A stretch of DNA of 64,000 nucleotides from Rhizorhabdus wittichii RW1 (GTDB taxonomy: Bacteria; Pseudomonadota; Alphaproteobacteria; Sphingomonadales; Sphingomonadaceae). The DNA is taken from contig CP000700.1 of assembly GCA_000016765.1 (NCBI GenBank), positions 62,001 through 126,000 on the forward strand. The letters are read 5' to 3'. Below the pieces are notes generated by a model, which was not told the origin of the DNA, did no database searches, and worked only from the letters and a program-made list of their open reading frames with translations. This document shows, in pieces, positions 51,404 through 59,759 of the stretch. The first letter of the stretch is position 1. Each line of letters starts with the position of its first letter. A program made the translations under genes and the position numbers.

Positions 51404-54400
51404 TTACAAATCGAGGCCCAGACTGCGTTCGGGCAGCGGGGGCAGCAGATCGGCTTGTTCGGGCTTGAGGCGCGGCGCGCTCAGATCATCAGACTTCGCC
51501 CTGGCGGCCACCTGCCCTTCGGCCGGGGGCACCGGCGGAAAGCCATCGAGTCCTTCGGCCGCTTTGGGACCAGGTCCGCCTTCGACAGGTCCCGGATCGA
51601 ATGGGCCGGATGCCTGCGCCCTTCCCGGACCGTCGATTTCGAGCCGGCCCAGGGTCTCGAGCGCAGAGGTCTTGTTCCCGGGGTTGTGGTCGAGTTGCCG
51701 CTCGAGCTTCGCCTTGTCGTCGACCACCATGGTGAGGTCGTCGCGCACGCGGGTGACGCCGACGTTGAAGAGGCGCTGGTTCGACAGGTTGCGCTCATGG
51801 CTATCCATGACCGTGATCGCCTTGTCGGTGGTGATCCCCTGCGCCATGTGCATGTTGAGCGCATAGGCCAGGTCCACCCGGCTCAGCATGGGATCGCCAA
51901 ACGCGAGCACGAGCCGGTCCCTCCCCGCCGTCTCGACTGTCACGCTGTCGCGATCGACGGCGACAACCCGGGCGAGCGAGGCGTTGGTCAGGCCGCGCGG
52001 CTTGTCGTTGGCCGTCCAGCGTATGCGGTCACCGGCCCGCAAGTGGAGATCCTTCTTCTCGGTCAGCTGGAGGCGATCGCGTGTCTCGGTCGGCGACAAT
52101 TTCAGCGGATCGAAACGTATACGGCGGCGGCCTTCGCCCAGCTCGACCTTGCCATTGGCGTGGACAGCCAGGACGTCGTAGCGCCCGGCGCGGAGCCCTA
52201 TGTCCTGGCCGCCGCCCCGACCGACCTCGAGCGTCATGCCGGCGCGGTAGGTGGCCGCGTAGCGCAGTTCCTCGCGCGTCGTGTTGACCCGCTCATAGAC
52301 CGTGAGATGGATGCCCTCCCCTTCCAGCGATCCTTCGGCGGCAAGACCCGCCTGGATCCTCTCGTTGATCGCCGCACGTGCCTCGCGTCCCGAGGCAAAG
52401 ACCGCGGTCGCCTGGCGCTCCGCGGGATCGAGCGCCAGCCAGAGATCGGCGGCATGTTCTGCGGGCTGGGAGGCTTCGATGACCTTGTCGCCCAGCACCC
52501 GCATCGCCTCGCTTGCCTTGCCGATATTGGCAAGCGCGGCGACGGTGCGCAGGACGTCGGTCCGCTGGCGGATATTCTCGTCCATGCGCGCCAGCGTGCC
52601 GCCCGCCGCCTGGATCATGGCGAAGGATTTGCCCGCATCGATCGAGGAGAGCTGCTGCCGGTCACCAACCAGCACGAGCTTGTCGACGCCAAGCGTCTCG
52701 ACGATGGCGTGCAGCTTGAGCATATCGTTCGACGACACCATCGAGGTCTCGTCGACGACCAGCATCGATCCGGCATGTGCCGCCCGCGCCGCATCATAGC
52801 CCGGGCCCTGCGGTTCGGCGACATACCGTTCATGGGCAAGCACGAAAGAGGCGATGGTTTGCGCAGGGACGCCTGCGCCTTCGGCCAGGTCGGCGACCAT
52901 CTTGTTCTGGAAGGCAAGGCCGGTGATGGCGCGTCCTTCCGCCTCCGCCACGCGGGCGACGGCCTGAAGCATCGTCGACTTGCCGGCGCCGGCGATGCCC
53001 TGGATCGAGACCGTGCGGTCGGCCGAGCCGAGGATCAAGGTAGCGGCGGCGAGCTGGCCTGTATTGAGGGGCTGCGTCGCTGCGGCCTGCAGGCGGCCCG
53101 GCGCCTCGGACGCGTCGATGATTGGGTTCGCCTGTCCGCGGCCCGCCTCTACCTGGGTCAGGATCTGGGTTTCCGTGGCTAGTGCCTGCCGGGTGGTGAC
53201 GAAGTCAGCTGCGCGCTCCTGTCCCCTGAGCAGCGTGCCGCGCGCGACGAGTTGCTGGATCCGCTGTTCGATCCGATCGATCGTCACGTCCTTGAGGCCA
53301 AGGTCGAGCGCGGTCTTGGCAAGGCGATGGATGGGAAAGGCCGCCTCGCGTTCGCTATGAATACGGACTGCCGAGGCGACCGCGAGCTGGGCCCGCGCGA
53401 TGGCGGGCGACTGGGTGACGCGGGCAAGGCCGCGATCGACCAAAGGATCCGCGGGCCGGACAAGGTCGCCGAGCTTTTCGCGCCCGGCGGCGATCGCCTC
53501 GGTCACCGCCTTGTAGCCGCGTTCGAGCGGTCCGAGCGCCCCATGGCGATCGGACCGCGCCAGGGCGCCCTCGACGAGGGCCTTTCCGTCGAATCCGAGC
53601 GACGCCGCCTTGTCGATCCATTCCTGCTTGAGGGCGTCGCGATCCTTGACATTGAGCTTGGGATCGCGGGTATTGGTGGTGATCTGGTCGCGGCCCTTGT
53701 GCGAGACGATGCCAAGCGCCGCCGCCTTTTCGAGGATCGCTTCGCGGCGCTGGCTGTAGGCATCAATCACCTTGCGCGGTACGCCGGCGATCTCGAAGGT
53801 GCCGTGCTTGCCGAGCGCCTCGATCCTGAAACCGAGCTGCTCGATGCCTTCGCGCAGATAGGCGTGGTAGATCGAGCCGATGACGGTGTTGTGGCTCCAG
53901 ATCTTGTCCGCGTGGAGCGCTTGCCATTTGCCGTCGGGCAGACGGGTCAGGTTGGCGATCACTGCATGGATATGCCCCTGGGGATCGAGGGCACGGCTCG
54001 TGTCGTGCTGGAAGAGGGCATAGACGAGGTTGCCGGTCGCGACAGGGACGGTTCGCCCGCCGATATCCTTGCGACCTTCGGCGAGGTTTTTCTCGACCCA
54101 GGCCATCGTCTTCTGGACCGCCGCCATGTTGGCGGCGAGAATGCGCTTGTCGCCCGCCACATAGGCCAGGATCGAGGCTGACTTGGGCATGGAGAAGGTG
54201 AGGTCGAGGCCGGCCCGGCGGTTCTCTACTTGAGCCACCCCTTCTCCCGAAGGCAGGATGCCGTTGAGCATGCCCTCGAACGCATCCTTACCCACTTCTC
54301 CCGACAGCCCGAGCGCCCCCGCGCCCTCCCCGCCCCAGGCGCTGATCTCGGAGGATCCTTCGACGGTGTAATAGTCGTCCTTCGCGAAATAATTCGCGGC

Positions 54401-54436
54401 GCCCGAAGCCGAGCGGACCGAGGCGACCGACAGCAT
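51404..54436 (-). CDS. MobF-family relaxase-helicase (TraI/TrwC-like)
   Basis: The 1010-aa protein has an N-terminal TrwC relaxase domain: a tyrosine pair (DDYYT, residues 20-24) and the HUH motif HDTSRALDPQGHIHAVI (144-160). It also has a C-terminal RecD-like helicase with Walker A GIAGAGKST and Walker B VVDETSMVS. It nicks oriT and unwinds the plasmid strand during conjugation. The start at 54436 lies one base after the TraD stop. Its length is near the usual for the sphingomonad group. Confidence 0.93.
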   Translation of the reverse strand: MLSVASVRSASGAANYFAKDDYYTVEGSSEISAWGGEGAGALGLSGEVGKDAFEGMLNGILPSGEGVAQVENRRAGLDLTFSMPKSASILAYVAGDKRILAANMAAVQKTMAWVEKNLAEGRKDIGGRTVPVATGNLVYALFQHDTSRALDPQGHIHAVIANLTRLPDGKWQALHADKIWSHNTVIGSIYHAYLREGIEQLGFRIEALGKHGTFEIAGVPRKVIDAYSQRREAILEKAAALGIVSHKGRDQITTNTRDPKLNVKDRDALKQEWIDKAASLGFDGKALVEGALARSDRHGALGPLERGYKAVTEAIAAGREKLGDLVRPADPLVDRGLARVTQSPAIARAQLAVASAVRIHSEREAAFPIHRLAKTALDLGLKDVTIDRIEQRIQQLVARGTLLRGQERAADFVTTRQALATETQILTQVEAGRGQANPIIDASEAPGRLQAAATQPLNTGQLAAATLILGSADRTVSIQGIAGAGKSTMLQAVARVAEAEGRAITGLAFQNKMVADLAEGAGVPAQTIASFVLAHERYVAEPQGPGYDAARAAHAGSMLVVDETSMVSSNDMLKLHAIVETLGVDKLVLVGDRQQLSSIDAGKSFAMIQAAGGTLARMDENIRQRTDVLRTVAALANIGKASEAMRVLGDKVIEASQPAEHAADLWLALDPAERQATAVFASGREARAAINERIQAGLAAEGSLEGEGIHLTVYERVNTTREELRYAATYRAGMTLEVGRGGGQDIGLRAGRYDVLAVHANGKVELGEGRRRIRFDPLKLSPTETRDRLQLTEKKDLHLRAGDRIRWTANDKPRGLTNASLARVVAVDRDSVTVETAGRDRLVLAFGDPMLSRVDLAYALNMHMAQGITTDKAITVMDSHERNLSNQRLFNVGVTRVRDDLTMVVDDKAKLERQLDHNPGNKTSALETLGRLEIDGPGRAQASGPFDPGPVEGGPGPKAAEGLDGFPPVPPAEGQVAARAKSDDLSAPRLKPEQADLLPPLPERSLGLDL

Positions 54437-54437
54437 G

Positions 54438-56729
54438 TCAGATCCCCATGTCCATGCCGTCGTCCTCGCGCCCGAACGCCTGCCTTAGCTCGACCAGCGT
54501 CTGATCCTCGACCTGGGGCACTGGCGCAGGTTGACCCCGCCCGTCGCGATCGCGCGGCACGGTCTGAGGATCCCCGGTCGCAGCGCGCGCCGCCTGTGCC
54601 CTGTCCGCGGCGTGCGTGGGGGTTGCTGGCCGCTCGTCGCTCTCGGCCGCACGCTGCGCCCGGCGGGCCGCTTCATCATGCTCATCCTCGACCTCGGCCG
54701 ACAGGATATTGGCGGCAAGTTCCTTGGCCAGATTGACGGGATCGGCAACCTCCCCGATCACCTGCGCGGCGCCATCGCGCCCGCCCGCTTCGCCCCCATC
54801 GCTCCCCTCGAACGCCTCCTCTCCGCGCCTTGATCGCACCGGCTGGAGATTGGGACGGGCGATGAAGCCCTGGGCGACCTGGGGGTAGTCTTTCCACTGG
54901 AGCTGGATGCGCGCCGCGGGGAAGCCATCAGGGAATTTCACGAAACCATGCATCGAGGGCAGGTTGGTGATGTCGTCCGCGATGACGAGCGGCTCGACCT
55001 GCTTGCGCGGCGTCAGCGTCGCGGCGTCGCGCGTGTTGTTGTAGCCGTAGCTATAGGCTTCATCCATCTGCCGTACTTCGCGGTTGCCGATGTAGCGCGC
55101 GCATTGCTCGGCGGTGTCGAGATCGGCGGTTGCGAGCATCAGCTTGGAGCGCGCGAGCGAGGCGAGATTGCGGGCACCCTGCTCGCCATAGACCTCGATC
55201 AGTTTTTCGAAGCTGTGGATCCCCAGGATCATCGCGCCGCCGAACGCGCGGGCGGTCTGGAGACCATTCTCGATCGCGGGCAGACGATGGAGTGCGCCGA
55301 GTTCGTCGAACATGAACCAGGTGCGCAGATCGCGGGTGCGCGGCATGGTCATGAGGCGGTTGATGGCGATGTCCATCCACAGCGTCAGCAGCGCCCGGTT
55401 CATCGCCAGATCGACATAGTTCGAGGTGATGAACAGGATCGCGCCGGGCTTCTTCTCGGTCGTGGTCCAGTCGCGGATCGAGAAGCGTGGCCCCTCGTCG
55501 GGAAGGAAGCGCAGCACCTGCGCATTGGTATTGAAGACCGCGCGGATCGATTCCGCCATGCGTGCGGCTTCCGGCGCGGTGAGCGGGTCCGCGATCGTGT
55601 TGGCAAGGAAACGGTGAACCCGCTTCAGGTCGGCCGTCATCAGGTTCTCGGAGAGCGCGAGATTGGTCGTCGCGCCGCGCTCCTGGAGCCGGATGCACAT
55701 CTCGATGAAGAGGGTGCGCGCCGCGAGCGCCCAGAAGGGTTCGGCAGAGCCGCCGTCCGAGGGAATGAGCGCCGCCGCTGCGGCAGTGAATTCGCTATGC
55801 GTGGTGCAGTCGTTGAAGATCGACCAGGCCGGGCAGCGCGCGTCCATCGGGTTGAGGATCGTATCGCGCGCGGAATCGTAGAAGGCTTCGACATAGGCGC
55901 CGGTGAGATCGAAGATGACGGCCGTGTCCTCGCGGGCTCGCACCTGCGAAACCAGGCTCCTGAGTTCGGTCGTCTTGCCCGATCCGGTCGTACCGATGAG
56001 CATGGTATGCGACTGCTCGGTGCGATGCGGATAAGGGATGCCCGCAAGCGTATAGGGGTGATGGATGCCCGCCGCCTTGCGTGCACGAAACGGCATGTCG
56101 AGAATCTTGGCCGGGGCGAGGCCGGGCAGGCGATCCTGCGCCTCCTCTTCGAACTTCGCGTAATTGTGCTGGCTGATCTCGTTGAGAAGCACGTGGCGGG
56201 CGACCAGCATGGCTCCGCGCTCGTGGCGTTCCTGAAGGATCGTCTTGCCCCGCCGGCGCGAAAGATCGACGAACCAGAGTGCGACCGGGATGGTGATGAA
56301 GATGGATACGAAGAAGGCCGCCAGAAGGCCTTTCATCGCGATCTTCCAGGCCTGGATGACCTCGGCGATATAAGGCACCGCGGGCATCACCGTACGCATG
56401 ACCTCGCCGCTCGGCAGGGTGACGTTGACGCGCTTGTTGGGGTTGAGGTCGACCCAGTTCCAGAGCGCGGCATAAATCTTCATGCAGATGAGCTGGAAGC
56501 CGTGCTCGTCGAGCTTGATCGACATGATCACGAACCAGGCGGCCGCGAAGAGGAAGAACCACATCAGGATGGGCAGTTTCGCACCCGAGAACCACATCAG
56601 AAGTTCGTGGGTGAGAAGCTGCGAGCCGCGGGTAAAATTGCCCGAATTGCGCTGCACCCGTCCGCGCGCGCTGTGATGGGTCAAGGGGATGGCCCGGCCG
56701 TCTGTGCGGATATCGTTTTTACGCGCCAT
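54438..56729 (-). CDS. traD: type IV coupling protein TraD
   Basis: The 763-aa protein has N-terminal membrane segments (LPILMWFFLFAAAWFVIM and AFFVSIFITIPVALWFV), Walker A IGTTGSGKTTEL and Walker B WFMFDELGALHRL. It is a VirD4/TraD/TrwB-type hexameric ATPase that brings the relaxosome to the secretion channel. A Pro/Glu-rich C-terminal tail could contact the relaxosome. The ATG at 56729 is preferred over a longer frame; it overlaps the upstream small gene by 11 bases. Confidence 0.93.
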   Translation of the reverse strand: MARKNDIRTDGRAIPLTHHSARGRVQRNSGNFTRGSQLLTHELLMWFSGAKLPILMWFFLFAAAWFVIMSIKLDEHGFQLICMKIYAALWNWVDLNPNKRVNVTLPSGEVMRTVMPAVPYIAEVIQAWKIAMKGLLAAFFVSIFITIPVALWFVDLSRRRGKTILQERHERGAMLVARHVLLNEISQHNYAKFEEEAQDRLPGLAPAKILDMPFRARKAAGIHHPYTLAGIPYPHRTEQSHTMLIGTTGSGKTTELRSLVSQVRAREDTAVIFDLTGAYVEAFYDSARDTILNPMDARCPAWSIFNDCTTHSEFTAAAAALIPSDGGSAEPFWALAARTLFIEMCIRLQERGATTNLALSENLMTADLKRVHRFLANTIADPLTAPEAARMAESIRAVFNTNAQVLRFLPDEGPRFSIRDWTTTEKKPGAILFITSNYVDLAMNRALLTLWMDIAINRLMTMPRTRDLRTWFMFDELGALHRLPAIENGLQTARAFGGAMILGIHSFEKLIEVYGEQGARNLASLARSKLMLATADLDTAEQCARYIGNREVRQMDEAYSYGYNNTRDAATLTPRKQVEPLVIADDITNLPSMHGFVKFPDGFPAARIQLQWKDYPQVAQGFIARPNLQPVRSRRGEEAFEGSDGGEAGGRDGAAQVIGEVADPVNLAKELAANILSAEVEDEHDEAARRAQRAAESDERPATPTHAADRAQAARAATGDPQTVPRDRDGRGQPAPVPQVEDQTLVELRQAFGREDDGMDMGI

Positions 56730-57009
56730 GATACTGCTCCAGGCGCTTGTCGGTTTCCGCGACGATGCGGTCGCGGAATTCGGGAAATTGCTCACGGATG
56801 ATGATGTCGAGGGCGAGCTGCTGGAACTCGCCGATGCGCGCGAGACGAAGCTGGCTGGCAGTCAGGACCGAAGCCCCGCCAAGATAGGCATCGATGGCGC
56901 TGCGGATGACGTCGGACGGCCGACAGTGACGCGCATCGGCGACCGCGACGAGACGGTCGAACCGGTCTCGCGCCATGCGCAGCGAGACGATCTTCGAACT
57001 GTGGGACAA
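56719..57009 (-). CDS. small DNA-binding-like protein before traD (96 aa)
   Basis: The protein begins MSHSSKIVSLRMARDRFDRLVAVAD and has RHCRPSDVIRSAIDAYL, resembling a ribbon-helix-helix fold. It is the first gene of the transfer unit and could be an accessory relaxosome or regulatory protein, like TraY or MobC, but this is inference. The frame extends past the TraD start by 11 bases, so translation is coupled. No alternative start is better. Confidence 0.7.
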   Translation of the reverse strand: MSHSSKIVSLRMARDRFDRLVAVADARHCRPSDVIRSAIDAYLGGASVLTASQLRLARIGEFQQLALDIIIREQFPEFRDRIVAETDKRLEQYHGA

Positions 57010-57813
57010 GCCAGCCTCCTAGCAGAGAGGCTGGTGGAGCTTGAGAGCGCGATGACGCTTATAGAGGAGAGTGCACCCCTTCGCAAGAATAGGCGCAGGC
57101 GGGAAGGCCGCTGTAAACAGCGATGACAGCTAAGATATTGAATTAGAGCCCATTATTACTTCGGCCGCGCGCGTCATACAGTGTAAACATCCGCCCCTCT
57201 GCCGTAACCCGTTGGATTTCGGGCTTATTTCCTGCAGCTTGCTGCGTAGGGTGTGCTAAAATCCTGAGAGCTCGCCCCGTTGCCCTGGGACGTTCGGGTC
57301 GTCGTCTATGAGGGGATGGAACCGGCCTCCGGCGGGTACTGCTCCGCCCTTTGTGGCGGAACTAGCTTGGGTCAGGCCGGCAGGTGCGGCGCTTTGAGGC
57401 GCCAGTGCGGCATAAAGCGGCGCGGTGGTACGAGCGGTGACACGTCGTCGATCCCGATCGGCCCTTTGGGCGTCCGCCTCAAATCCGCAGGCGAGGTTCT
57501 TTTGCTCCGACGCAAGAGGAACCCGCAGGCCCGCCTGCGTGAGGTCTCCGTCGCTTTGGCAGCGGGGGCGAAACGCCCCCGCCCCAGGCGAGGATCGTCA
57601 CCCGAATGGGCGGAGACGAGGCGTTCGCATCGGCTCCGTGAGCTTGGCCGGGGACAGGCCCCGCAGGGGTCGGCGGCGGCCTAGTGAATAGAGCCGTCAT
57701 CGGGCTCGTCCCGATGCGCCCAGCAACCCCTTTCCTGTCTTCCGCCGGGCCTCTCCATCGCTTATAGGAGAGGCGCGTTCACAGCCCGATCAGCTTGAAC
57801 GAAAGGCCTTCCT
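57010..57813. other. structured intergenic region, candidate oriT
   Basis: About 800 bases between the transfer unit and the 72-aa gene. It includes GCAGC-TT-GCTGC (57234-57245) followed at once by GTAGGGTGTGC, and further hairpins: CCGGCCT/AGGCCGG near 57320-57380 with TCCGCC-CTTTGT-GGCGGA inside, and GGCGC-TTTGAG-GCGCC near 57388. Such inverted repeats next to the relaxase operon are expected at an oriT, but I cannot place nic. Some may be an RNA. Frames here are not convincing. Confidence 0.5.
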
Positions 57814-58032
57814 ATGGCGAAATCCCTGGACGATGAACGCGCGGCCATTGCCGCCGACGAAGAGCGGCTGGCCGATCGCCGCAAGCGGCTCGCGGAACGC
57901 GAGCGCGACGCGGCCTTGGCGGCACTCGACAAGGCGGGGCTGCTCAAGCTCCCGCTCGAGCGGATCGAGGCCTTCGCCGCGCAGGTGAAGAAGCTCGGTT
58001 TCGAGGAAGTCACCAAGCGCCTCGCCGCCTGA
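57814..58032 (+). CDS. small coiled-coil-like protein (72 aa)
   Basis: The protein MAKSLDDERAAIAADEERLADRRKRLAERERDAALAALDK is charged and helical, probably a coiled coil, ending LGFEEVTKRLAA. The ATG at 57814 is the only likely start. It lies between the candidate oriT and the 74-aa gene and is a common plasmid type; a role in DNA transfer or replication is possible but not shown. Confidence 0.7.
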   Translation: MAKSLDDERAAIAADEERLADRRKRLAERERDAALAALDKAGLLKLPLERIEAFAAQVKKLGFEEVTKRLAA

Positions 58033-58110
58033 AACGACCCCGCCGCGCCGACCGGCGCGGCACGGACGCGGGGGGCTCGATGCCCCCCGTGGCCGTCTGT
58101 CCCGAGCAGC

Positions 58111-58138
58111 AAAAAAGGAGAGGCCTTGCGGCCCCTCC
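58111..58138 (-). terminator. rho-independent terminator for the 74-aa gene
   Basis: On the minus strand GAGGGGCC-GCAA-GGCCTCTC forms a hairpin with one mismatch and is followed by TTTTTT (58111-58116 as A's on the plus strand). It lies 9 bases past the stop of the minus-strand gene at 58147. A separate GGGGGGC-TCGAT-GCCCCCC hairpin at 58071-58089 lies beyond and could end the plus-strand 72-aa gene. Confidence 0.7.
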
Positions 58139-58146
58139 CCTCGGTT

Positions 58147-58371
58147 TCAATATTCGTCCGATAGACCGCCCGGCACTGTGTGCACCACCCGGTCGACGAG
58201 CGTCATCGGCAGCGCGTCATAGTCGCCTTCGTCGATGCTGATGTAGCGGCCCTCGCTCTCCTGGATGACATGCTGGTCGAAGAAGCTGTGGAGCGCGCGG
58301 CGCTGTGCGCAGGCGACGGCGGCGAAGAAGGCGGCGTTGTCGGCGGCGGCGCTGGTCATCTGGGTCTGCAT
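58147..58371 (-). CDS. hypothetical small protein (74 aa) with shared leader
   Basis: The protein begins MQTQMTSAAADNAAFFAAVACAQRRALHSFF and ends GGLSDEY. The ATG at 58371 has GAGGAG upstream. It is soluble with a helical N-terminal half. Its leader (58473-58555) contains a hairpin related to that before the DUF2493 gene (60849-60924), so the two are likely co-regulated. Function unknown. Confidence 0.65.
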   Translation of the reverse strand: MQTQMTSAAADNAAFFAAVACAQRRALHSFFDQHVIQESEGRYISIDEGDYDALPMTLVDRVVHTVPGGLSDEY

Positions 58372-58472
58372 CGTCTTTCTCCTCTTGTCTTGAAGGACAG
58401 GGGAGTGGCCGTCGGCCGTCCGGGATCGGGTCAAGGACCGCCGGCATCGCCGGCGGCCGCGAAGCGGGCGAC

Positions 58473-58555
58473 GGGGGTACCGATTTTGTCCTGGTTGCCG
58501 TGGAGCGAAGCGGAGCGGTGGCCAGGGCAAAATTGGGGGGACCGTCGATCCTTGA
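58473..58555 (-). promoter_or_regulatory. leader hairpin element, copy 1
   Basis: ATTTTGTCCTGG (58483-58494) pairs with CCAGGGCAAAAT (58522-58533), a 12-bp stem with one G-U pair and a 27-base loop, followed by a block CAAAATTGGGGGGACCG (58528-58544) and ATCCTTGA. The same order of blocks occurs at 60849-60924 before another minus-strand gene. On the minus strand it is a leader of about 100 to 180 bases upstream of the ATG. It could be a cis-regulatory RNA. Confidence 0.5.
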
Positions 58556-58768
58556 GGCGGTCCCGGACGGCTGACATCATGGGAGGTCTGTGAGAGATAT
58601 TTTCCTCTCGTGGGGGCGCCCCGGCCGAGGCGAGCGGCTCGCGGACCGAAGGGTCCGCTTGGGGGCCGCGAGCGAGCCGGGCGAAGCGGTGCTGAGGTTG
58701 CTCCGCAGCATCACAGCCCAGCCCCAAAGCGTCGCGGTTCAGACCGGGTTCATGGGCATCGAGCCAAG

Positions 58769-58800
58769 AAAAAAGCGACCCCTGCTAATGCAGGGATCGC
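58769..58800 (-). terminator. rho-independent terminator after the 78-aa gene
   Basis: On the minus strand, GCGATCCCTGC (58800-58790) pairs with GCAGGGGTCGC (58785-58775), an 11-bp stem with one G-U pair and a 4-base loop, followed by TTTTTT. It lies about 115 bases past the stop of the gene at 58916. It ends the DUF2493 unit or its small genes. Confidence 0.75.
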
Positions 58801-58915
58801 CTCAAGTTAGGGTTGCTCGCAACAAAAGCCGCGAGTCCCTCGGGTCGCACCGTGTCTGTAGCATCAAATGATGCAGGAATAGTTGGCGAAATACGTCGGC
58901 TTTGACAGTATTTGC

Positions 58916-59152
58916 CTATAGCATCAGGCCGACGGGATCGTGACTTGCCGCCGCGGCCTCGAAACCTCGCTGCCAAGCTTCGTGGCGCGCGCTGCCGCGC
59001 CGGTAGCCGCTTCCGCCATGGCCCATGACGAAGGCGCGCCAGCCCGCCTTTTCCGCTTCCCACAAGGCATCGACCGGCGCGGGACCGAGCAACGTCAGAA
59101 GATCGAGGCGCGGCGCGCGTTCGGGCTCCAAAGGACGTGCCCGGCGGGTCAT
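58916..59152 (-). CDS. hypothetical protein (78 aa)
   Basis: The protein begins MTRRARPLEPERAPRLDLLTLLGP and has WEAEKAGWRAFVMGHGGSGYRRGSARHEAW, a Gly/Arg-rich central part, ending GLML. It overlaps the stop of the upstream 135-aa gene by four bases (ATGA). Function unknown; it is the last gene of the unit that begins with the DUF2493 gene or the 135-aa gene. Confidence 0.65.
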   Translation of the reverse strand: MTRRARPLEPERAPRLDLLTLLGPAPVDALWEAEKAGWRAFVMGHGGSGYRRGSARHEAWQRGFEAAAASHDPVGLML

Positions 59153-59556
59153 CGCGCCGCGTCCTGGTCTGCCGGTTCGGGCGCGTTCATGCCGGCGCCA
59201 TCGACCCCGCCCTCCTCGCCGATTTCGAGGAGAATGTCGCCGCTCATTGGCAGGCGGCGAGTGCGGATCTGGGCCCGCGTTAACTGCGCTTCGTCGAGCA
59301 CCGCGATCACATCGGCGTCATAATCGAAGAGCCTGGCGAGGGCGGCCAGGGCCAGCGTGTCGACGCGGGCGCTCAGCGCATAGTCCAGCGCGTGCTCGTC
59401 GCCCTCCTTTTGCCGTAGGAGGTCGAGACCCTGCCGGAGCGCTTCGGCCTCGAGATAGGTACGCAGGCGGGCATAGTGTCGCGCGGTGATGCGCGCCACG
59501 AGCGGGCGATATTGGATCGTGGAGGCGGCGGCAGCACCGCGAAACGGGACCGACAT
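59149..59556 (-). CDS. hypothetical protein (135 aa)
   Basis: The protein (MSVPFRGAAAASTIQYRPLVARITARHYARLRTYLEAEALRQGLDLL) is helical and basic in its first half, then strand-rich and acidic near the end (MSGDILLEIGEEGGVDGAG). The ATG at 59556 has GGAG upstream and a purine-rich leader (tract 59586-59608). It is coupled to the 78-aa gene. No domain is recognised. Confidence 0.65.
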   Translation of the reverse strand: MSVPFRGAAAASTIQYRPLVARITARHYARLRTYLEAEALRQGLDLLRQKEGDEHALDYALSARVDTLALAALARLFDYDADVIAVLDEAQLTRAQIRTRRLPMSGDILLEIGEEGGVDGAGMNAPEPADQDAAR

Positions 59557-59759
59557 GGGAGCTCTCCTTGTCTGTTGGCTCGCGCCTTTCCACCCCTCTT
59601 TTCTTTGGGCTTTGCAGGCCGGATTCCAGAGCCCGCCGATAGAGGTTTCAGGGCCGCCTTCGGACCGGCGCGACGGGGTTCGATGCCCCGGCGCGCCGCC
59701 CTGCCAGACGAAAAGAAGGAGGAGAGGCCCCGGCATGAGCCGGAGCCTCTCCGATGGGC

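Noticed and set aside
57280..57684. Plus-strand frame of 134 codons in the candidate oriT region
   Set aside because: The sequence is Arg/Gly-rich and sits on strong hairpins, and no start signal precedes it.
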